Origin: Streptomyces zagrosensis
Lineage (GTDB): Bacteria > Actinomycetota > Actinomycetes > Streptomycetales > Streptomycetaceae
Assembly: GCF_014203645.1 (NCBI RefSeq)
Contig: NZ_JACHJL010000010.1
Coordinates: 274,714-338,713, forward strand
DNA length: 64,000 nucleotides
Direction of reading: 5' to 3'
Part shown: positions 1 through 8,157 of the stretch, one piece after another
Layout: every line of letters begins with the position of its first letter
Numbering within the stretch: the first letter of the stretch is position 1
Translations under genes and position numbers: made by a program
The notes under the pieces: model-generated
What the model was told of the DNA's origin: nothing
The model's input: the letters and a program-made list of their open reading frames with translations, nothing else
The model's database searches: none

Positions 1-2
1 AG

Positions 3-791
3 TTGCGGGAACTGCCCGAACGGCCGCCGGTGGTCGTGGTGGACAACGGCTCAACAGATGGCACCGCCGACGCCGTACGGCGCGACTTTCCGCAGGTGCG
101 CCTGGTGTGCCCGGGGCGCAACCTCGGCGCCGTGGGCCGTACCCACGGCGCCGCCGCGCTCACCACCCCCTATGTGGCCTTCAGCGACGACGACTCCTGG
201 TGGGAGCCTGGCGCGCTGCGCAGGGCGGCCGACCTACTCGATGCCCACCCGCGGTTGGCGTTGATCGCCGCCGCCACCCGGGTGGGCCCGCACGGGCTTC
301 CCGACCCGCTCAACGACGCCCTGCTGAACTCGCCGCTCGGCCGCGACCCGGACCTGCCAGGCCCCGGCGTGCTCGGCTTTTTGGCCTGCGCGGCCGTGCT
401 GCGGCGTACGGCGTTCCTCAGCGTGGGCGGCTTCCATCCGGTGCTGCACTTCGGCGCCGAGGAGACGCTGCTCGCCCTCGATCTCGACGCGCGCCACTGG
501 GGCGTCGCACACTGCCCCGACGTCATCGCCCGGCACCACCCGGACGAGCAGCCCCGCCTGGGACGCACGGTGCGGGTGCGCCGCAACGAGGTGCTGACGG
601 CGTGGCTGCGGCGCCCGCTGCGGCATGCCGTCGGGCAGACGGCGAGGCTGATGGCGGACTGCCGCCGGGACGCGGAGGCGAGGGCGGCGCTGCGGGAGGC
701 CGCCCAGCGGCTGCCCGCGGCGCTCGCCCGCCGCCGCCGGCTGCCACCTCGGGTGGAGCGCCGAGTACGGCTACTGGAGCGCGGTCGATGA
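3..791 (+). CDS. Family 2 glycosyltransferase, 5' end outside the window
   Basis: The reading frame is open to the window edge, so the true start probably lies upstream. The visible 262 residues fit a GT-A fold family 2 glycosyltransferase, which moves a sugar from a nucleotide sugar to an acceptor. The DNGSTDGT motif near residue 14 is the nucleotide-sugar entry of this family, and FSDDDSWW near residue 59 carries the metal-binding DxD-type acidic cluster. GGFHP and FGAEE near residues 140-150 match the usual acceptor and catalytic-base region. The C-terminus is arginine-rich and basic. No neighbour identifies the substrate. The family is clear and the acceptor is unknown. Confidence 0.85.
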   Translation: MRELPERPPVVVVDNGSTDGTADAVRRDFPQVRLVCPGRNLGAVGRTHGAAALTTPYVAFSDDDSWWEPGALRRAADLLDAHPRLALIAAATRVGPHGLPDPLNDALLNSPLGRDPDLPGPGVLGFLACAAVLRRTAFLSVGGFHPVLHFGAEETLLALDLDARHWGVAHCPDVIARHHPDEQPRLGRTVRVRRNEVLTAWLRRPLRHAVGQTARLMADCRRDAEARAALREAAQRLPAALARRRRLPPRVERRVRLLERGR

Positions 792-1163
792 AGCGCGAGG
801 TCGTACGCAGCGGGCCCCAGCCCGGCACGCCCGCCCCAGGGCGTGTGCCTCGCGGGTGGCCCGCCGGATGTGCCCTGGCCCGTCTGAGACGGATGGCCAT
901 GGGCACTCGTACCGTCCGGGCACGGCGTGCCCATCCCCCGCCGGGCCGCGCCGTGCCCGGGCCTGCGGATGTGCGCGCGGGCCGGCGCGTGCGGGCCGCC
1001 CCATAGGCGTCCGCATGGCCGGGGCAGCGACGTGTGGGCGAGCCGACATGCGCCGCCTCGGCTTAGCTGGCAAGGTGACCGGCGGGGGCGGACGAAGGTT
1101 GTCCGTAGCGATCGGGTTTCCGGGGAACGGGTCCACCGGGAACAGGAGTGAGGCGAGAATCCC
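792..1163. other. Intergenic stretch with no recognised feature
   Basis: This stretch between the glycosyltransferase and the VOC protein has only overlapping open frames of the kind expected at high GC. I saw no clear hairpin, promoter or RNA gene. An AGGAG/GAGGCGAG purine stretch just before 1164 is the likely ribosome binding site of the next gene. Confidence 0.5.
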
Positions 1164-1985
1164 ATGTCGGTCTCCGCGCACGAGCCGGCCGCTCGGCACT
1201 TGGTGCCCGGTGCGCCGTGCTGGGTGAGCCTGATGGCCCGTGACCTCACGGCCGCCCAGGACTTCTACGGCGCCGTTTTGGGCTGGACCTTTCGGCAGGG
1301 CACGCTGGGCAGCGAGTTCTCGGTTGCCCTGCTCGACGGCCAGCCGGTCGCGGGGCTCGGGGCGCTCGCCGACACGCTGCACGTCTCGGTCTCCTGGACA
1401 CCGTACTTCGCCGTGGCGAGCGCCGATGAGGCGGCGGCCCGGGTCAGGGAGCGGGGTGCCACGGTCGCGGTCGGGCCGCTGCGGTTCGGCCGTGGGCGCG
1501 CGGCCCTCGTCTCCGACCGCGACGGCGCGGTCTTCGGCCTATGGGAGGGCGCGGTGCTGCGCTGGTCGGTGGGGCGCGGCAGCGCGCCCGCCTGGCTTGA
1601 GTTGCGCACCCGCAACGCGTTCGACGCCGCGATCTTCTACGGGGAGGTCCTGAGGTGGGCCACCCCCGACGAGTCGGGATGCGACGTGGACTACACGCAG
1701 GGGCAGGTGGTGGTCGGCGACGGGACGCACACCGTCGCCGGGCTGTGCGGCGGTGCCGTGGAGGCGGCCCCCGATCCCACCATCAGGCCGCGCTGGCATG
1801 TGTACTTCCACTGTTCCGATGTCGAGACGTCGATGAAGGCCGCCGTCGCCGGCGGAGGCTCGGTGGTCTCCCCTCCGGCGGCCTCCGCGCTGGGTTACGA
1901 GGCCACCCTCCGCGATCCGGACGGCGGACTGTTCACCGTGACCACCTCCCGCAGCCGACCGGCGGAGCCCTGCGCCCCGGTGTGA
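1164..1985 (+). CDS. VOC (glyoxalase/bleomycin-resistance fold) protein with two tandem domains
   Basis: The 273-residue protein consists of two vicinal-oxygen-chelate domains, roughly residues 15-125 and 145-260. Each opens with the typical signature (SLMARDLTAAQDFYGAVLGW in the first, ELRTRNAFDAAIFYGEVLRW in the second) and ends with a DRDG or RDPDGG turn. Such two-domain proteins are common in Streptomyces and are annotated as glyoxalase-like hydroxylase or resistance proteins. Their substrates are mostly unknown. A hairpin lies directly after the stop, so the gene is probably monocistronic. Confidence 0.88.
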   Translation: MSVSAHEPAARHLVPGAPCWVSLMARDLTAAQDFYGAVLGWTFRQGTLGSEFSVALLDGQPVAGLGALADTLHVSVSWTPYFAVASADEAAARVRERGATVAVGPLRFGRGRAALVSDRDGAVFGLWEGAVLRWSVGRGSAPAWLELRTRNAFDAAIFYGEVLRWATPDESGCDVDYTQGQVVVGDGTHTVAGLCGGAVEAAPDPTIRPRWHVYFHCSDVETSMKAAVAGGGSVVSPPAASALGYEATLRDPDGGLFTVTTSRSRPAEPCAPV

Positions 1986-1986
1986 C

Positions 1987-2003
1987 GGCCCGCCAAGCGG
2001 GCC
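1987..2003 (+). terminator. Short GC-rich hairpin after the VOC gene
   Basis: GGCCCGC and GCGGGCC form a perfect 7-bp stem with a CAA loop beginning 2 nt after the stop codon. There is no T-tract, which is usual for Streptomyces terminators. The role is inferred from position. Confidence 0.55.
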
Positions 2004-2117
2004 CTGCTATACCGCGGCGTCCTCACGAGGTCGGGAGCCAGGGCTGGGGGTCTCGCGCGCCGAGTGCGCGGCATACCGTGCGGTGAGCGCGCCCCGAGTA
2101 CGCGGTGGAGAGATCCG

Positions 2118-2436
2118 ATGGCCGAGCAAGCACTGATCGCGGCGTTCGGCGGCAGGGAACCGCGTATCGGCGCCGAGGTGTTCACCGCCCTCTCGTCGGT
2201 GGTGCTGGGTGATGTGACGCTGGCTGCCGGGCCGAGCGTGTGGCAGAACGCGCTCCTACGCGCGGACCAACGCTGCCCTGCACGCGGGCTAATGCTGTCC
2301 TACGCGCGGGCTGCGGTCCCATCGCGCTCGGCGCCGGAAGCACCCTTCAGGAGCGCGCGGGCATGACGCTCAACGCGGAGTCCACCTCGACCTCGCCCGG
2401 CACCGTGACACCTTCAACGGGCGGACCGAGAGCTGA
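2118..2436 (+). pseudogene. Decayed gamma-class carbonic anhydrase (left-handed beta-helix)
   Basis: An ATG with a GGTGGAGAG ribosome binding site at 2118 starts a protein typical of Streptomyces gamma-carbonic anhydrase/acyltransferase proteins: an LIAAFGG-like start, then SVVLGDVTLAAGPSVW and LLRADQR. Similarity in this frame stops near 2255, and the frame ends in unrelated sequence at 2366. The C-terminus appears in other frames: LQERAGMTLNAE near 2350, then after another shift VHLDLARHRDTFNGRTES ending at 2436. The metal-binding histidine region of the helix is missing. This is a gene with a large internal deletion and at least two frameshifts, so no active enzyme is expected. Confidence 0.75.
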
Positions 2437-2458
2437 CGTTCACCCGCGCCGTGCTCCA

Positions 2459-2508
2459 CGGACGGCGTACGCCTCTTGCTCTCCGCTTCACGAGGCGTAC
2501 GCCGTCCG
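2459..2508. terminator. Strong hairpin between convergent genes
   Basis: A perfect 17-bp stem (left arm starting CGGACGGCGTACGCC at 2459, right arm ending at 2508) encloses a 16-nt loop. It lies between the plus-strand carbonic anhydrase remnant and the minus-strand doxX-like gene, as expected for a bidirectional terminator. Confidence 0.7.
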
Positions 2509-2530
2509 CAGGATCGACCCGCGGGCCCCC

Positions 2531-2959
2531 TCACAGCGCCACAAGAACTGCCGCTGCGATGTACACGAGTTGCAGCACCGTGCGCCAGCCGAGCGGGTCG
2601 CCCTGGGCAACCTGGCGGCGGGCCGCGGAGACATTGGCCGGGAACATACCGACCATCAACAGGGCCAGCCCCACAGCCGCCCACGAGACGAGTCCCGGGA
2701 TCAGCAGTCCGATGGCGCCGAGCAGTTCGAGCGCACCAGTGACGGTGACGAGCAGGTCGGGCCGAGGCAGCCGGGGCGGGACCATGCCCACGATGTCGGG
2801 GCGGAGCCGCGGGTGAAAGTGCGAGATGCCGGTGAGCACAAACAGCAGCGCCAGCCCTACGCGCAGTGCGGGATGCCAGCCGTCGAGTGCCTCGACACCG
2901 ATCAGTCCGGCCAGGCGCGCCGAGAGGAATCCAACGATCAGGGCTACAAGAGGTTCCAT
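2531..2959 (-). CDS. DoxX family membrane protein
   Basis: The protein has about 142 residues and four hydrophobic segments. The family pattern is ALRVGLALLFVLTGISHF, then a LELLGAIGLLIPG helix hairpin and a final helix. DoxX-like proteins are small integral membrane proteins, some tied to redox or thiol stress, and many have no known reaction. I chose the ATG at 2959 because a GGAGG lies 7-8 nt upstream on the minus strand. In-frame codons further upstream lack such a site and would run into the operator. It is transcribed away from the TetR gene at 3043, which probably represses it. Confidence 0.85.
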   Translation of the reverse strand: MEPLVALIVGFLSARLAGLIGVEALDGWHPALRVGLALLFVLTGISHFHPRLRPDIVGMVPPRLPRPDLLVTVTGALELLGAIGLLIPGLVSWAAVGLALLMVGMFPANVSAARRQVAQGDPLGWRTVLQLVYIAAAVLVAL

Positions 2960-3010
2960 GATGACCTCCATTGAACGAACTTTCCACTGTAAAGATACAC
3001 CTCCCACCCT

Positions 3011-3033
3011 CTATCTTGTCAATGGCAAGATAG
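3011..3033. promoter_or_regulatory. Palindromic operator of the TetR regulator
   Basis: CTATCTTG and CAAGATAG form a perfect 8-bp inverted repeat around a 7-nt spacer, ending 9 nt before the tetR start. The position between divergent genes, and the AT-rich content in a GC-rich region, fit a TetR-type operator controlling both doxX-like gene and regulator. The binding itself is inferred. Confidence 0.75.
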
Positions 3034-3042
3034 ACTGGCGGC

Positions 3043-3606
3043 ATGACTGACCGGCCCTATCACCACGGGAACCTGCGCAGCGCCCTGCTCACCGCCGCCG
3101 CCACGGCGATCACGGAAAAGGGGCCAGCGGCCCTAAGCCTGCGTGACCTAGCACGCCGCGCGGGTGTGTCACACGCCGCGCCCACCCACCACTTCGGCGA
3201 CAAGACGGGACTGCTCACGGCGCTCGCCGCCGAGGGCTACACGCTGCTCGCCGACGCACTCGGCGGCGCGGGTGACGATCTGCTGGAGAGCGGGGTGGCC
3301 TACGTACGGTTCGCCATCGAACACCGGGCCCACTTCGAGGTCATGTTCCAACCAGGGCTCTACCACCGCGACGACCCGCAGGTCGCCGCCGCGCGCGATC
3401 GAGCGGGCAGGTCCCTCACCATCGCGCTGTCCGCCCGCCCGGGCCAGCCACCCGGCCAGGACAGCGAAACGGCAGAGCTGGCCGCATGGTCCATGGCGCA
3501 CGGCTTCGCCGCCCTATGGCTCAGCGGCGCCCTGCCCACCGCACCGGACCTCGATCCCGAGCCCCTGGCCAAGAACGTCCTCGGCCAGCTCTTCGACCAG
3601 CCCTGA
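3043..3606 (+). CDS. TetR/AcrR family transcriptional regulator
   Basis: The 187-residue protein begins with a TetR helix-turn-helix domain (residues 8-55, including LSLRDLARRAGVSHAAPTHHFGDKTGLL). The C-terminal ligand-binding half resembles the TetR_C_33/WHG group, seen in YVRFAIEHRAHFEVMF. The start overlaps the edge of the palindromic operator, so autoregulation is likely. The divergent doxX-like gene is the obvious target. The inducing ligand cannot be told from sequence. Confidence 0.9.
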   Translation: MTDRPYHHGNLRSALLTAAATAITEKGPAALSLRDLARRAGVSHAAPTHHFGDKTGLLTALAAEGYTLLADALGGAGDDLLESGVAYVRFAIEHRAHFEVMFQPGLYHRDDPQVAAARDRAGRSLTIALSARPGQPPGQDSETAELAAWSMAHGFAALWLSGALPTAPDLDPEPLAKNVLGQLFDQP

Positions 3607-4009
3607 CACGGTACGGCGCCCGGACCAACCGTCCGGACGTACGGACCGCCGGGCACGCCGCCGAGCGACAGGGGCGCATTCGCGTGTGACGGTTGCCCCC
3701 ATGTCGCGTTGGCCGCTGACGTTCGATGATCATCACCGAGTCGAGGTACAGCAAAACTGAGGGTGGCCGAGGCAGCGAGGCAGCGAGGCAGCGAGGCAGC
3801 GAGGCAGCGAGGCAGCCGATGGTGACCTACCCGCGTTGTTCGCCATCTGATCGTGAGCTTTCGCCGCGATCTCGGGGACGGTCACCCCCTCGACCAAAGG
3901 CCCCGGGCAAACCGAAGTTGGGTGAATGACATCGTCAACTCGGCGATCCTGCGCACGAGGCGCTTGAGCCTAGACCGTAGGGATGACCGCCGTAGGGGCT
4001 GAGGCCCGC
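3607..4009. other. Intergenic stretch containing a short tandem repeat
   Basis: No convincing gene was seen. Just after tetR lie overlapping GC palindromes (around GTCCGGAC, 3632-3639) that could terminate transcription. The only other feature is the 8-bp tandem repeat listed at 3769. Confidence 0.5.
3769..3816. repeat. Six tandem copies of an 8-bp unit
   Basis: GAGGCAGC is repeated six times without mismatch. It lies in noncoding sequence and looks like a slippage-prone microsatellite. Confidence 0.9.
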
Positions 4010-4612
4010 TCAGTCCCACGGCTTGCGCCAGATGATGCTGTACCGCCACAGGAGGTGATAGCGGTACAGCGAGCCAGGCAGCATATCGGCTGCCAGTGCT
4101 CGCATCTGCGGGTATGTCAGGGGCGGCGGCCACACGATGGGGGACGGGTGTTGCCAGGTCCCTTTCGTAGCGCGGTGGACAGTATCGACAGCGACACCAG
4201 CGACGATACGCGGCAGGTCATGCGGCATGGTCATCCGAGCGAGACCGACGATGGCCAAGACGCCGCCGGGTCGCAGCAGGTCACGCATGCGGGCCAGCCC
4301 GGTGGCGGCGTCCAGGTGATGCAAGGTGGCCACCGACGCGATGACGTCGAACGAGGCGGGCTCGAAGGGGTGGGTCAGGAAATCGCCATGGACGTAGTCA
4401 ACATCGTCCGCGTATGCGCGCCCTTCATCGATGCTGGGGGCGTCGAGGTCGATGGCGGTAACGTGCGGCACGGTCCGCTGAAGTGCACGGGCCAGCATGC
4501 CCTCGCCACAGCCGACGTCGAGGGCGCGCTCGGCATCGTCGGGGACAGCGCGGAGGATACGAGGGTGGTAATGGATGTTGTGGTTCCATCGCCTGCCGTT
4601 CTTCACCGTCAT
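4010..4612 (-). CDS. Class I SAM-dependent methyltransferase
   Basis: About 200 residues with the Rossmann methyltransferase motifs: ALDVGCGEGMLARAL (motif I, SAM binding), TAIDLDAPSI (motif II acidic residue), FDVIASVATLHHL (motif IV) and LLRPGGVLAIVGL (motif V/VI). The start is taken at the ATG at 4612 (MTVKNGRRWNHNIHYHP), because this family begins just before NHNxxYHP. The open frame upstream to 4726 has no family character. The gene follows metYX on the same strand with a 190-bp gap. Its substrate is unknown. Confidence 0.85.
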   Translation of the reverse strand: MTVKNGRRWNHNIHYHPRILRAVPDDAERALDVGCGEGMLARALQRTVPHVTAIDLDAPSIDEGRAYADDVDYVHGDFLTHPFEPASFDVIASVATLHHLDAATGLARMRDLLRPGGVLAIVGLARMTMPHDLPRIVAGVAVDTVHRATKGTWQHPSPIVWPPPLTYPQMRALAADMLPGSLYRYHLLWRYSIIWRKPWD

Positions 4613-4802
4613 AGGTTCATCCTGCCCAGGCGTAGATCCTGCTTGTGGACACCGCCGAGCTTGCCAGCAACCGTCCAGCAGCAAGTCCGTTGCGACAAAC
4701 CTCACGTACGTGGTGCCGTACGCCACATCGGTACCACAACCCGGATTGGCGGAAACCGTAGCCCTTGTCGGTCACCACGTGATCGGACCAGTCGCACGAT
4801 GC

Positions 4803-5951
4803 TCACGCCCCGGCCAACAACTCCCTCACCAGCGACCCGACTTGCTCCGTCTCGATGAGGAAGCCGTCATGTCCGTACGGTGAATCGATGACCCGCGGTC
4901 GATCGGCGCCGGGGATCGCGGCGGCCAACTCGTCTTGCTGGCTCGGCGGATAGAGACGGTCGGATGCCACACCCGCGACCAGCGTGGGCATGGTGATCCG
5001 CCGCAGAGCCGGGGCCGCGCCGCCGCGGCCCCGGCCGATGTCGTGCCCGTTCATGGCCTCGGTGAGAACGACGTAACTGCCCGCATCGAAGCGGCGAGCC
5101 AGTTTTGCCGCATGGTGGTCCAGGTACGACTCGACCGCGTAACGGCCGCCCCGCCAAGGGTCCTCGCCCCGCTGTGGCCTTCGGGCGAACCGCGTGGCCA
5201 ACTCGGGCTCGCTGCGGTACGTCACATGGGCGATGCGCCGGGCGGTGCCAAGGCCGCGGTGCGGGCCCCCGCCCGGCGGCGCGTCGTGATAATGCCCGTC
5301 CTGCCAGCCCGGGTCGCCGCGAATCGCCGCGATCTGGACGGACCCCCATGCGATCTGTTCGGCGGACGCGGCGGCAGGGCAGGCCAGGACCAGCAGCGAG
5401 CCGGTACGCTCCGGCCGCCCCACGGCCCATTCCAGGGCCCGCATGCCACCCATCGAACCGCCGATCACCGCCGCCCAGCGGGCAACGCCCAAGGCGTCGG
5501 CGAGCGCCGCCTCCGCGGCCACCTGGTCTCGCTGGGTCAGATACGGAAACGAGGGCCCCCACGGGCGGCCGTCCGGGCGCGGTGACGCAGGGCCCGTGCT
5601 GCCCTGGCAGCCGCCCAGCACGTTCGGCGCCACCACATACCACCGCTCGGTGTCCACCGGGCGGCCCGGGCCGATCAGGGCGTCCCACCAGCCGGGGGTG
5701 GGGTGCCCGGGCTCGGCGGGGCCCGCGACATGGCTATCGCCGGTCAGCGCGTGCAGCACCAGCACGGCATTGCCACCGTCCGGCGCCAGCTTGCCCCAGG
5801 TTTCGTACGCGATGCGCACGCCGGGCAGCACACCGCCCGCCTCCAGCGACAGCGGACGCTCCAGCGTCACCCAGCGGCGGCGTCCGACCGGCTGTCCCTC
5901 CCGCCAGCCACCGGTGGCTGGCGGGAGGGACACGGCCGGGGGCGTGCGCAT
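4803..5951 (-). CDS. metX: Homoserine O-acetyltransferase
   Basis: The 382-residue alpha/beta-hydrolase acetylates homoserine with acetyl-CoA, the first committed step of methionine synthesis by direct sulfhydrylation. Family landmarks are VLVLHALTGDSHVAG (oxyanion region), NVLGGCQGSTGPASP, the nucleophile elbow IGGSMGGM with its catalytic serine, and the C-terminal DRLYPPSQQ and SPYGHDGFLIE carrying the catalytic Asp and His. The start lies 2 bp after the metY stop, so the two genes form one transcript. The first codons contain a 40-bp palindrome (5893-5932). The role fits MetY, which uses the product. Confidence 0.95.
   Translation of the reverse strand: MRTPPAVSLPPATGGWREGQPVGRRRWVTLERPLSLEAGGVLPGVRIAYETWGKLAPDGGNAVLVLHALTGDSHVAGPAEPGHPTPGWWDALIGPGRPVDTERWYVVAPNVLGGCQGSTGPASPRPDGRPWGPSFPYLTQRDQVAAEAALADALGVARWAAVIGGSMGGMRALEWAVGRPERTGSLLVLACPAAASAEQIAWGSVQIAAIRGDPGWQDGHYHDAPPGGGPHRGLGTARRIAHVTYRSEPELATRFARRPQRGEDPWRGGRYAVESYLDHHAAKLARRFDAGSYVVLTEAMNGHDIGRGRGGAAPALRRITMPTLVAGVASDRLYPPSQQDELAAAIPGADRPRVIDSPYGHDGFLIETEQVGSLVRELLAGA
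5893..5932. repeat. Perfect 40-bp palindrome at the 5' end of metX
   Basis: Twenty bases (beginning TGTCCCTCCCGCCAGCC at 5893) are followed at once by their exact reverse complement, with no spacer. On the minus strand it covers about codons 7-19 of metX, directly downstream of the metY stop. It should form a very stable RNA hairpin that could damp metX translation or terminate part of the transcription from metY. Confidence 0.9.
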
Positions 5952-5953
5952 GT

Positions 5954-7492
5954 TCAGGACGCATCTCGCGCGGTGGCGGCGGGGGCAGGGGCCGTATCAC
6001 CGGCGCCACCGGCCGCCGTGCCATCAGTGCCCGACCCATCGGCGCCCGTGCCATGAGGGTCTGCGCCATGAACGCCTGCGCCATCTGCGTCTGCGTCAGG
6101 CGAACCCGGGGTGCTGGGTGCGTCATGTGCGGCCGTTTCGGCCTTGGCCCCACGAAACCCAGCCTCCAGGTCGGCCTTCAGGTCGTCCACGTGCTCCAGA
6201 CCCACGGACAGCCGGACCAGACCGGGGGCGGCGCCGGTGGCCGCCAGCTGCTCCTCGTCGAGTTGGCTGTGGGTGGTGGAGGCGGGGTGGATGATCAGGC
6301 TCCGGACGTCGCCGATGTTCGCAAGATGGCTAAACAGTGACACCGCGTCCACGAACCGCTTCCCGGCCTCCGCACCGGCTCGCAATTCGAAGGAGAGAAC
6401 AGCACCGGCCCCGCTCGGCAGGTAGCGGCGGGCCGCGTCGTACCAGCGGCTGGACTCCAGACCCGGATAGTGCACCACCGCCACCTCGTCCCGCTGCTCC
6501 AACCACCGAGCCAACTCCAACGCGTTGGCGGTGTGCCGCTCCAGGCGCAGACTCAGCGTCTCTACGCCCTGGAGCAGCAAGAACGCGGAGTGCGGGGCGA
6601 GCGCCGGGCCGATGTCACGCAGCAGTTGGACGCGTAGCTTCACGGCGAACGCCCCGGCACCCAGATCGGGCCAGTAGCGCAACCCGTGGTAGCTCGGGTC
6701 GGGCGCGGTGAACTCGGGGAAGCGCTCGGCGTGCGCGCCGAAGTCGAAGGTTCCACCATCGACCACCACCCCGCCGATGGTCGTGCCGTGCCCACCGAGG
6801 AACTTCGTCGCCGAATGCACCACGATGTCGGCCCCGTGCTCGATGGGACGCAACAGGTAGGGCGTAGGCACCGTGTTGTCCACGATCAGCGGCACACCCA
6901 CCTCGTGTGCCACATCGGCCACCGCCCGTACGTCCAAGACGTTGCCGCGCGGGTTGCCGAGGGACTCCGCGAACAGCGCCTTGGTGGTGGGTCGCACAGC
7001 CGCGCGCCAGGCGTCGGTGTCGTCCGGGTCGTCGATGAAGGACACCTCGATGCCCAGACGCGGCAGCGTGTGCCGGAAGAGGTTGTACGTGCCGCCGTAG
7101 AGCGAAGCGGCCGAGACGATGTGGTCGCCAGCCCTCGCCAGGGTCAGGATCGCCAACGTCTCGGCCGCCTGCCCGGAAGACAGGGCCACGGCCGCAACTC
7201 CACCCTCCAAGGCGGCGACCCGCTGCTCCAGTACGTCCTGCGTGGGGTTGTGAATCCGCGTGTAGATGTTGCCGGGCTCGGCGAGCGAGAAGACAGCGGC
7301 GGCGTGCGCGGTGTCTCGAAAGACAAAGGAGGTCGTCTGGTAGATCGGCACCGCGCGGGCACCGGTCGTCGGGTCGGGTGCGGCGCCTGCGTGGATTTGC
7401 TGGGTCTCGAAGGACCAGCCGCTCCCTTCGCCAGCACGAGCGGCATCGGCGGGCGTGTGTCCTGCGATGACGGAGTCAACGGGCTGGCTCAT
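5954..7492 (-). CDS. metY: O-acetylhomoserine sulfhydrylase (Cys/Met metabolism PLP enzyme)
   Basis: A 512-residue PLP-dependent gamma-replacement enzyme that makes homocysteine from O-acetylhomoserine and sulfide. The frame shows ETQQIHAGAAPDPTTGARAVPIYQTTSF at the N-terminus, YTRIHNPTQDVLEQR (phosphate and PLP contacts) and VHSATKFLGGHGT containing the PLP lysine. The start at 7492 is set by GAGGA 8 nt upstream and by the family N-terminus. The open frame to 8158 is repeat-rich noncoding sequence. After about residue 450 there is an unusual low-complexity tail of Gly, Ala, Asp, Thr and Pro. It is followed 2 bp later by metX. Confidence 0.94.
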   Translation of the reverse strand: MSQPVDSVIAGHTPADAARAGEGSGWSFETQQIHAGAAPDPTTGARAVPIYQTTSFVFRDTAHAAAVFSLAEPGNIYTRIHNPTQDVLEQRVAALEGGVAAVALSSGQAAETLAILTLARAGDHIVSAASLYGGTYNLFRHTLPRLGIEVSFIDDPDDTDAWRAAVRPTTKALFAESLGNPRGNVLDVRAVADVAHEVGVPLIVDNTVPTPYLLRPIEHGADIVVHSATKFLGGHGTTIGGVVVDGGTFDFGAHAERFPEFTAPDPSYHGLRYWPDLGAGAFAVKLRVQLLRDIGPALAPHSAFLLLQGVETLSLRLERHTANALELARWLEQRDEVAVVHYPGLESSRWYDAARRYLPSGAGAVLSFELRAGAEAGKRFVDAVSLFSHLANIGDVRSLIIHPASTTHSQLDEEQLAATGAAPGLVRLSVGLEHVDDLKADLEAGFRGAKAETAAHDAPSTPGSPDADADGAGVHGADPHGTGADGSGTDGTAAGGAGDTAPAPAATARDAS

Positions 7493-7531
7493 ATCGGGTC
7501 CTCGCACAGTGGTTCGGTGGGAACGGGCGAT

Positions 7532-7566
7532 GAGAACGGAGCAGTGAGAGCGGAGCAGTGAGAACG
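7532..7566. repeat. 14-bp direct repeat upstream of metY
   Basis: GAGAACGGAGCAGT, GAGAGCGGAGCAGT and a half copy GAGAACG follow one another, 40 bp before the metY start. They lie in the untranslated leader on the minus strand. Confidence 0.8.
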
Positions 7567-7831
7567 ACGTGGCGGGCCGGCCAGGCATCGAGCAACACGA
7601 CACCGGGCGCTGTTGGGCCGGCGAACGGAGACGGGCTGCACACGGACGGTAGAGGTGGCAGGTCGGCGAGCGGAAGCGGGGGATGGGAATGGCCATACAC
7701 GTGCAATACGCGAGCAACAAAGGCCCGGCATGGACCGTGCACGCCCGCCTCCGCGCTCGCCCGTCTGTGGCGCGCTGCGCGCGGACGGAGCGCTGTGTAC
7801 TCACACAGGGAGCGGCGACCGCCAATGCGTG

Positions 7832-7943
7832 GTGATGCTGCGCACGCGGCCCAGACTTCCCACTGCTGCGATGTTGCGCACGCGGCTCGGACTTCTTCCG
7901 ACTGCCGCGATACTGCGTACGCGACCCCGGACTTCCGACTGCC
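7832..7943. repeat. Three degenerate 36-39 bp tandem repeats
   Basis: Units at 7832-7867, 7868-7906 and 7907-7943 share the pattern GATnyTGCGyACGCGrC, then GGACTTC and CGACTGC. They are imperfect copies in the metY-VOC intergenic region with no known function. Confidence 0.7.
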
Positions 7944-8157
7944 GTCAGGGCGAGCGTCCGCCAGAACACGCGGTGGCCACGGCGAACGGCGGCCACAGGA
8001 CGGAGCGGCGGCACCGATCGGGAGCGGGGCAGGGGCGCGGGGGCGCGCCAAAGGCGGCGTGTAATGGGGCGTGTTGCGAAAGTGTGTGCGGCGGTGGACG
8101 TGGCGTAGTACTCCTGGGGAGACATAAGGACACGTTTGTTCTCACTTGGAGTCGTCA

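Larger units (their letters stand above)
7493..8157. other. metY leader and divergent intergenic region with repeats
   Basis: This 665-bp region separates metY (minus) from a VOC gene (plus) and should hold the promoters of both. It contains two families of direct repeats (listed at 7532 and 7832). I looked for a SAM riboswitch on the metY side but could not match the conserved core. No gene was identified. Confidence 0.5.

Noticed and set aside
7540..7700. SAM-IV-like riboswitch upstream of metY
   Set aside because: A CTGGCCGG word is present, but the following conserved core and pairings could not be matched.
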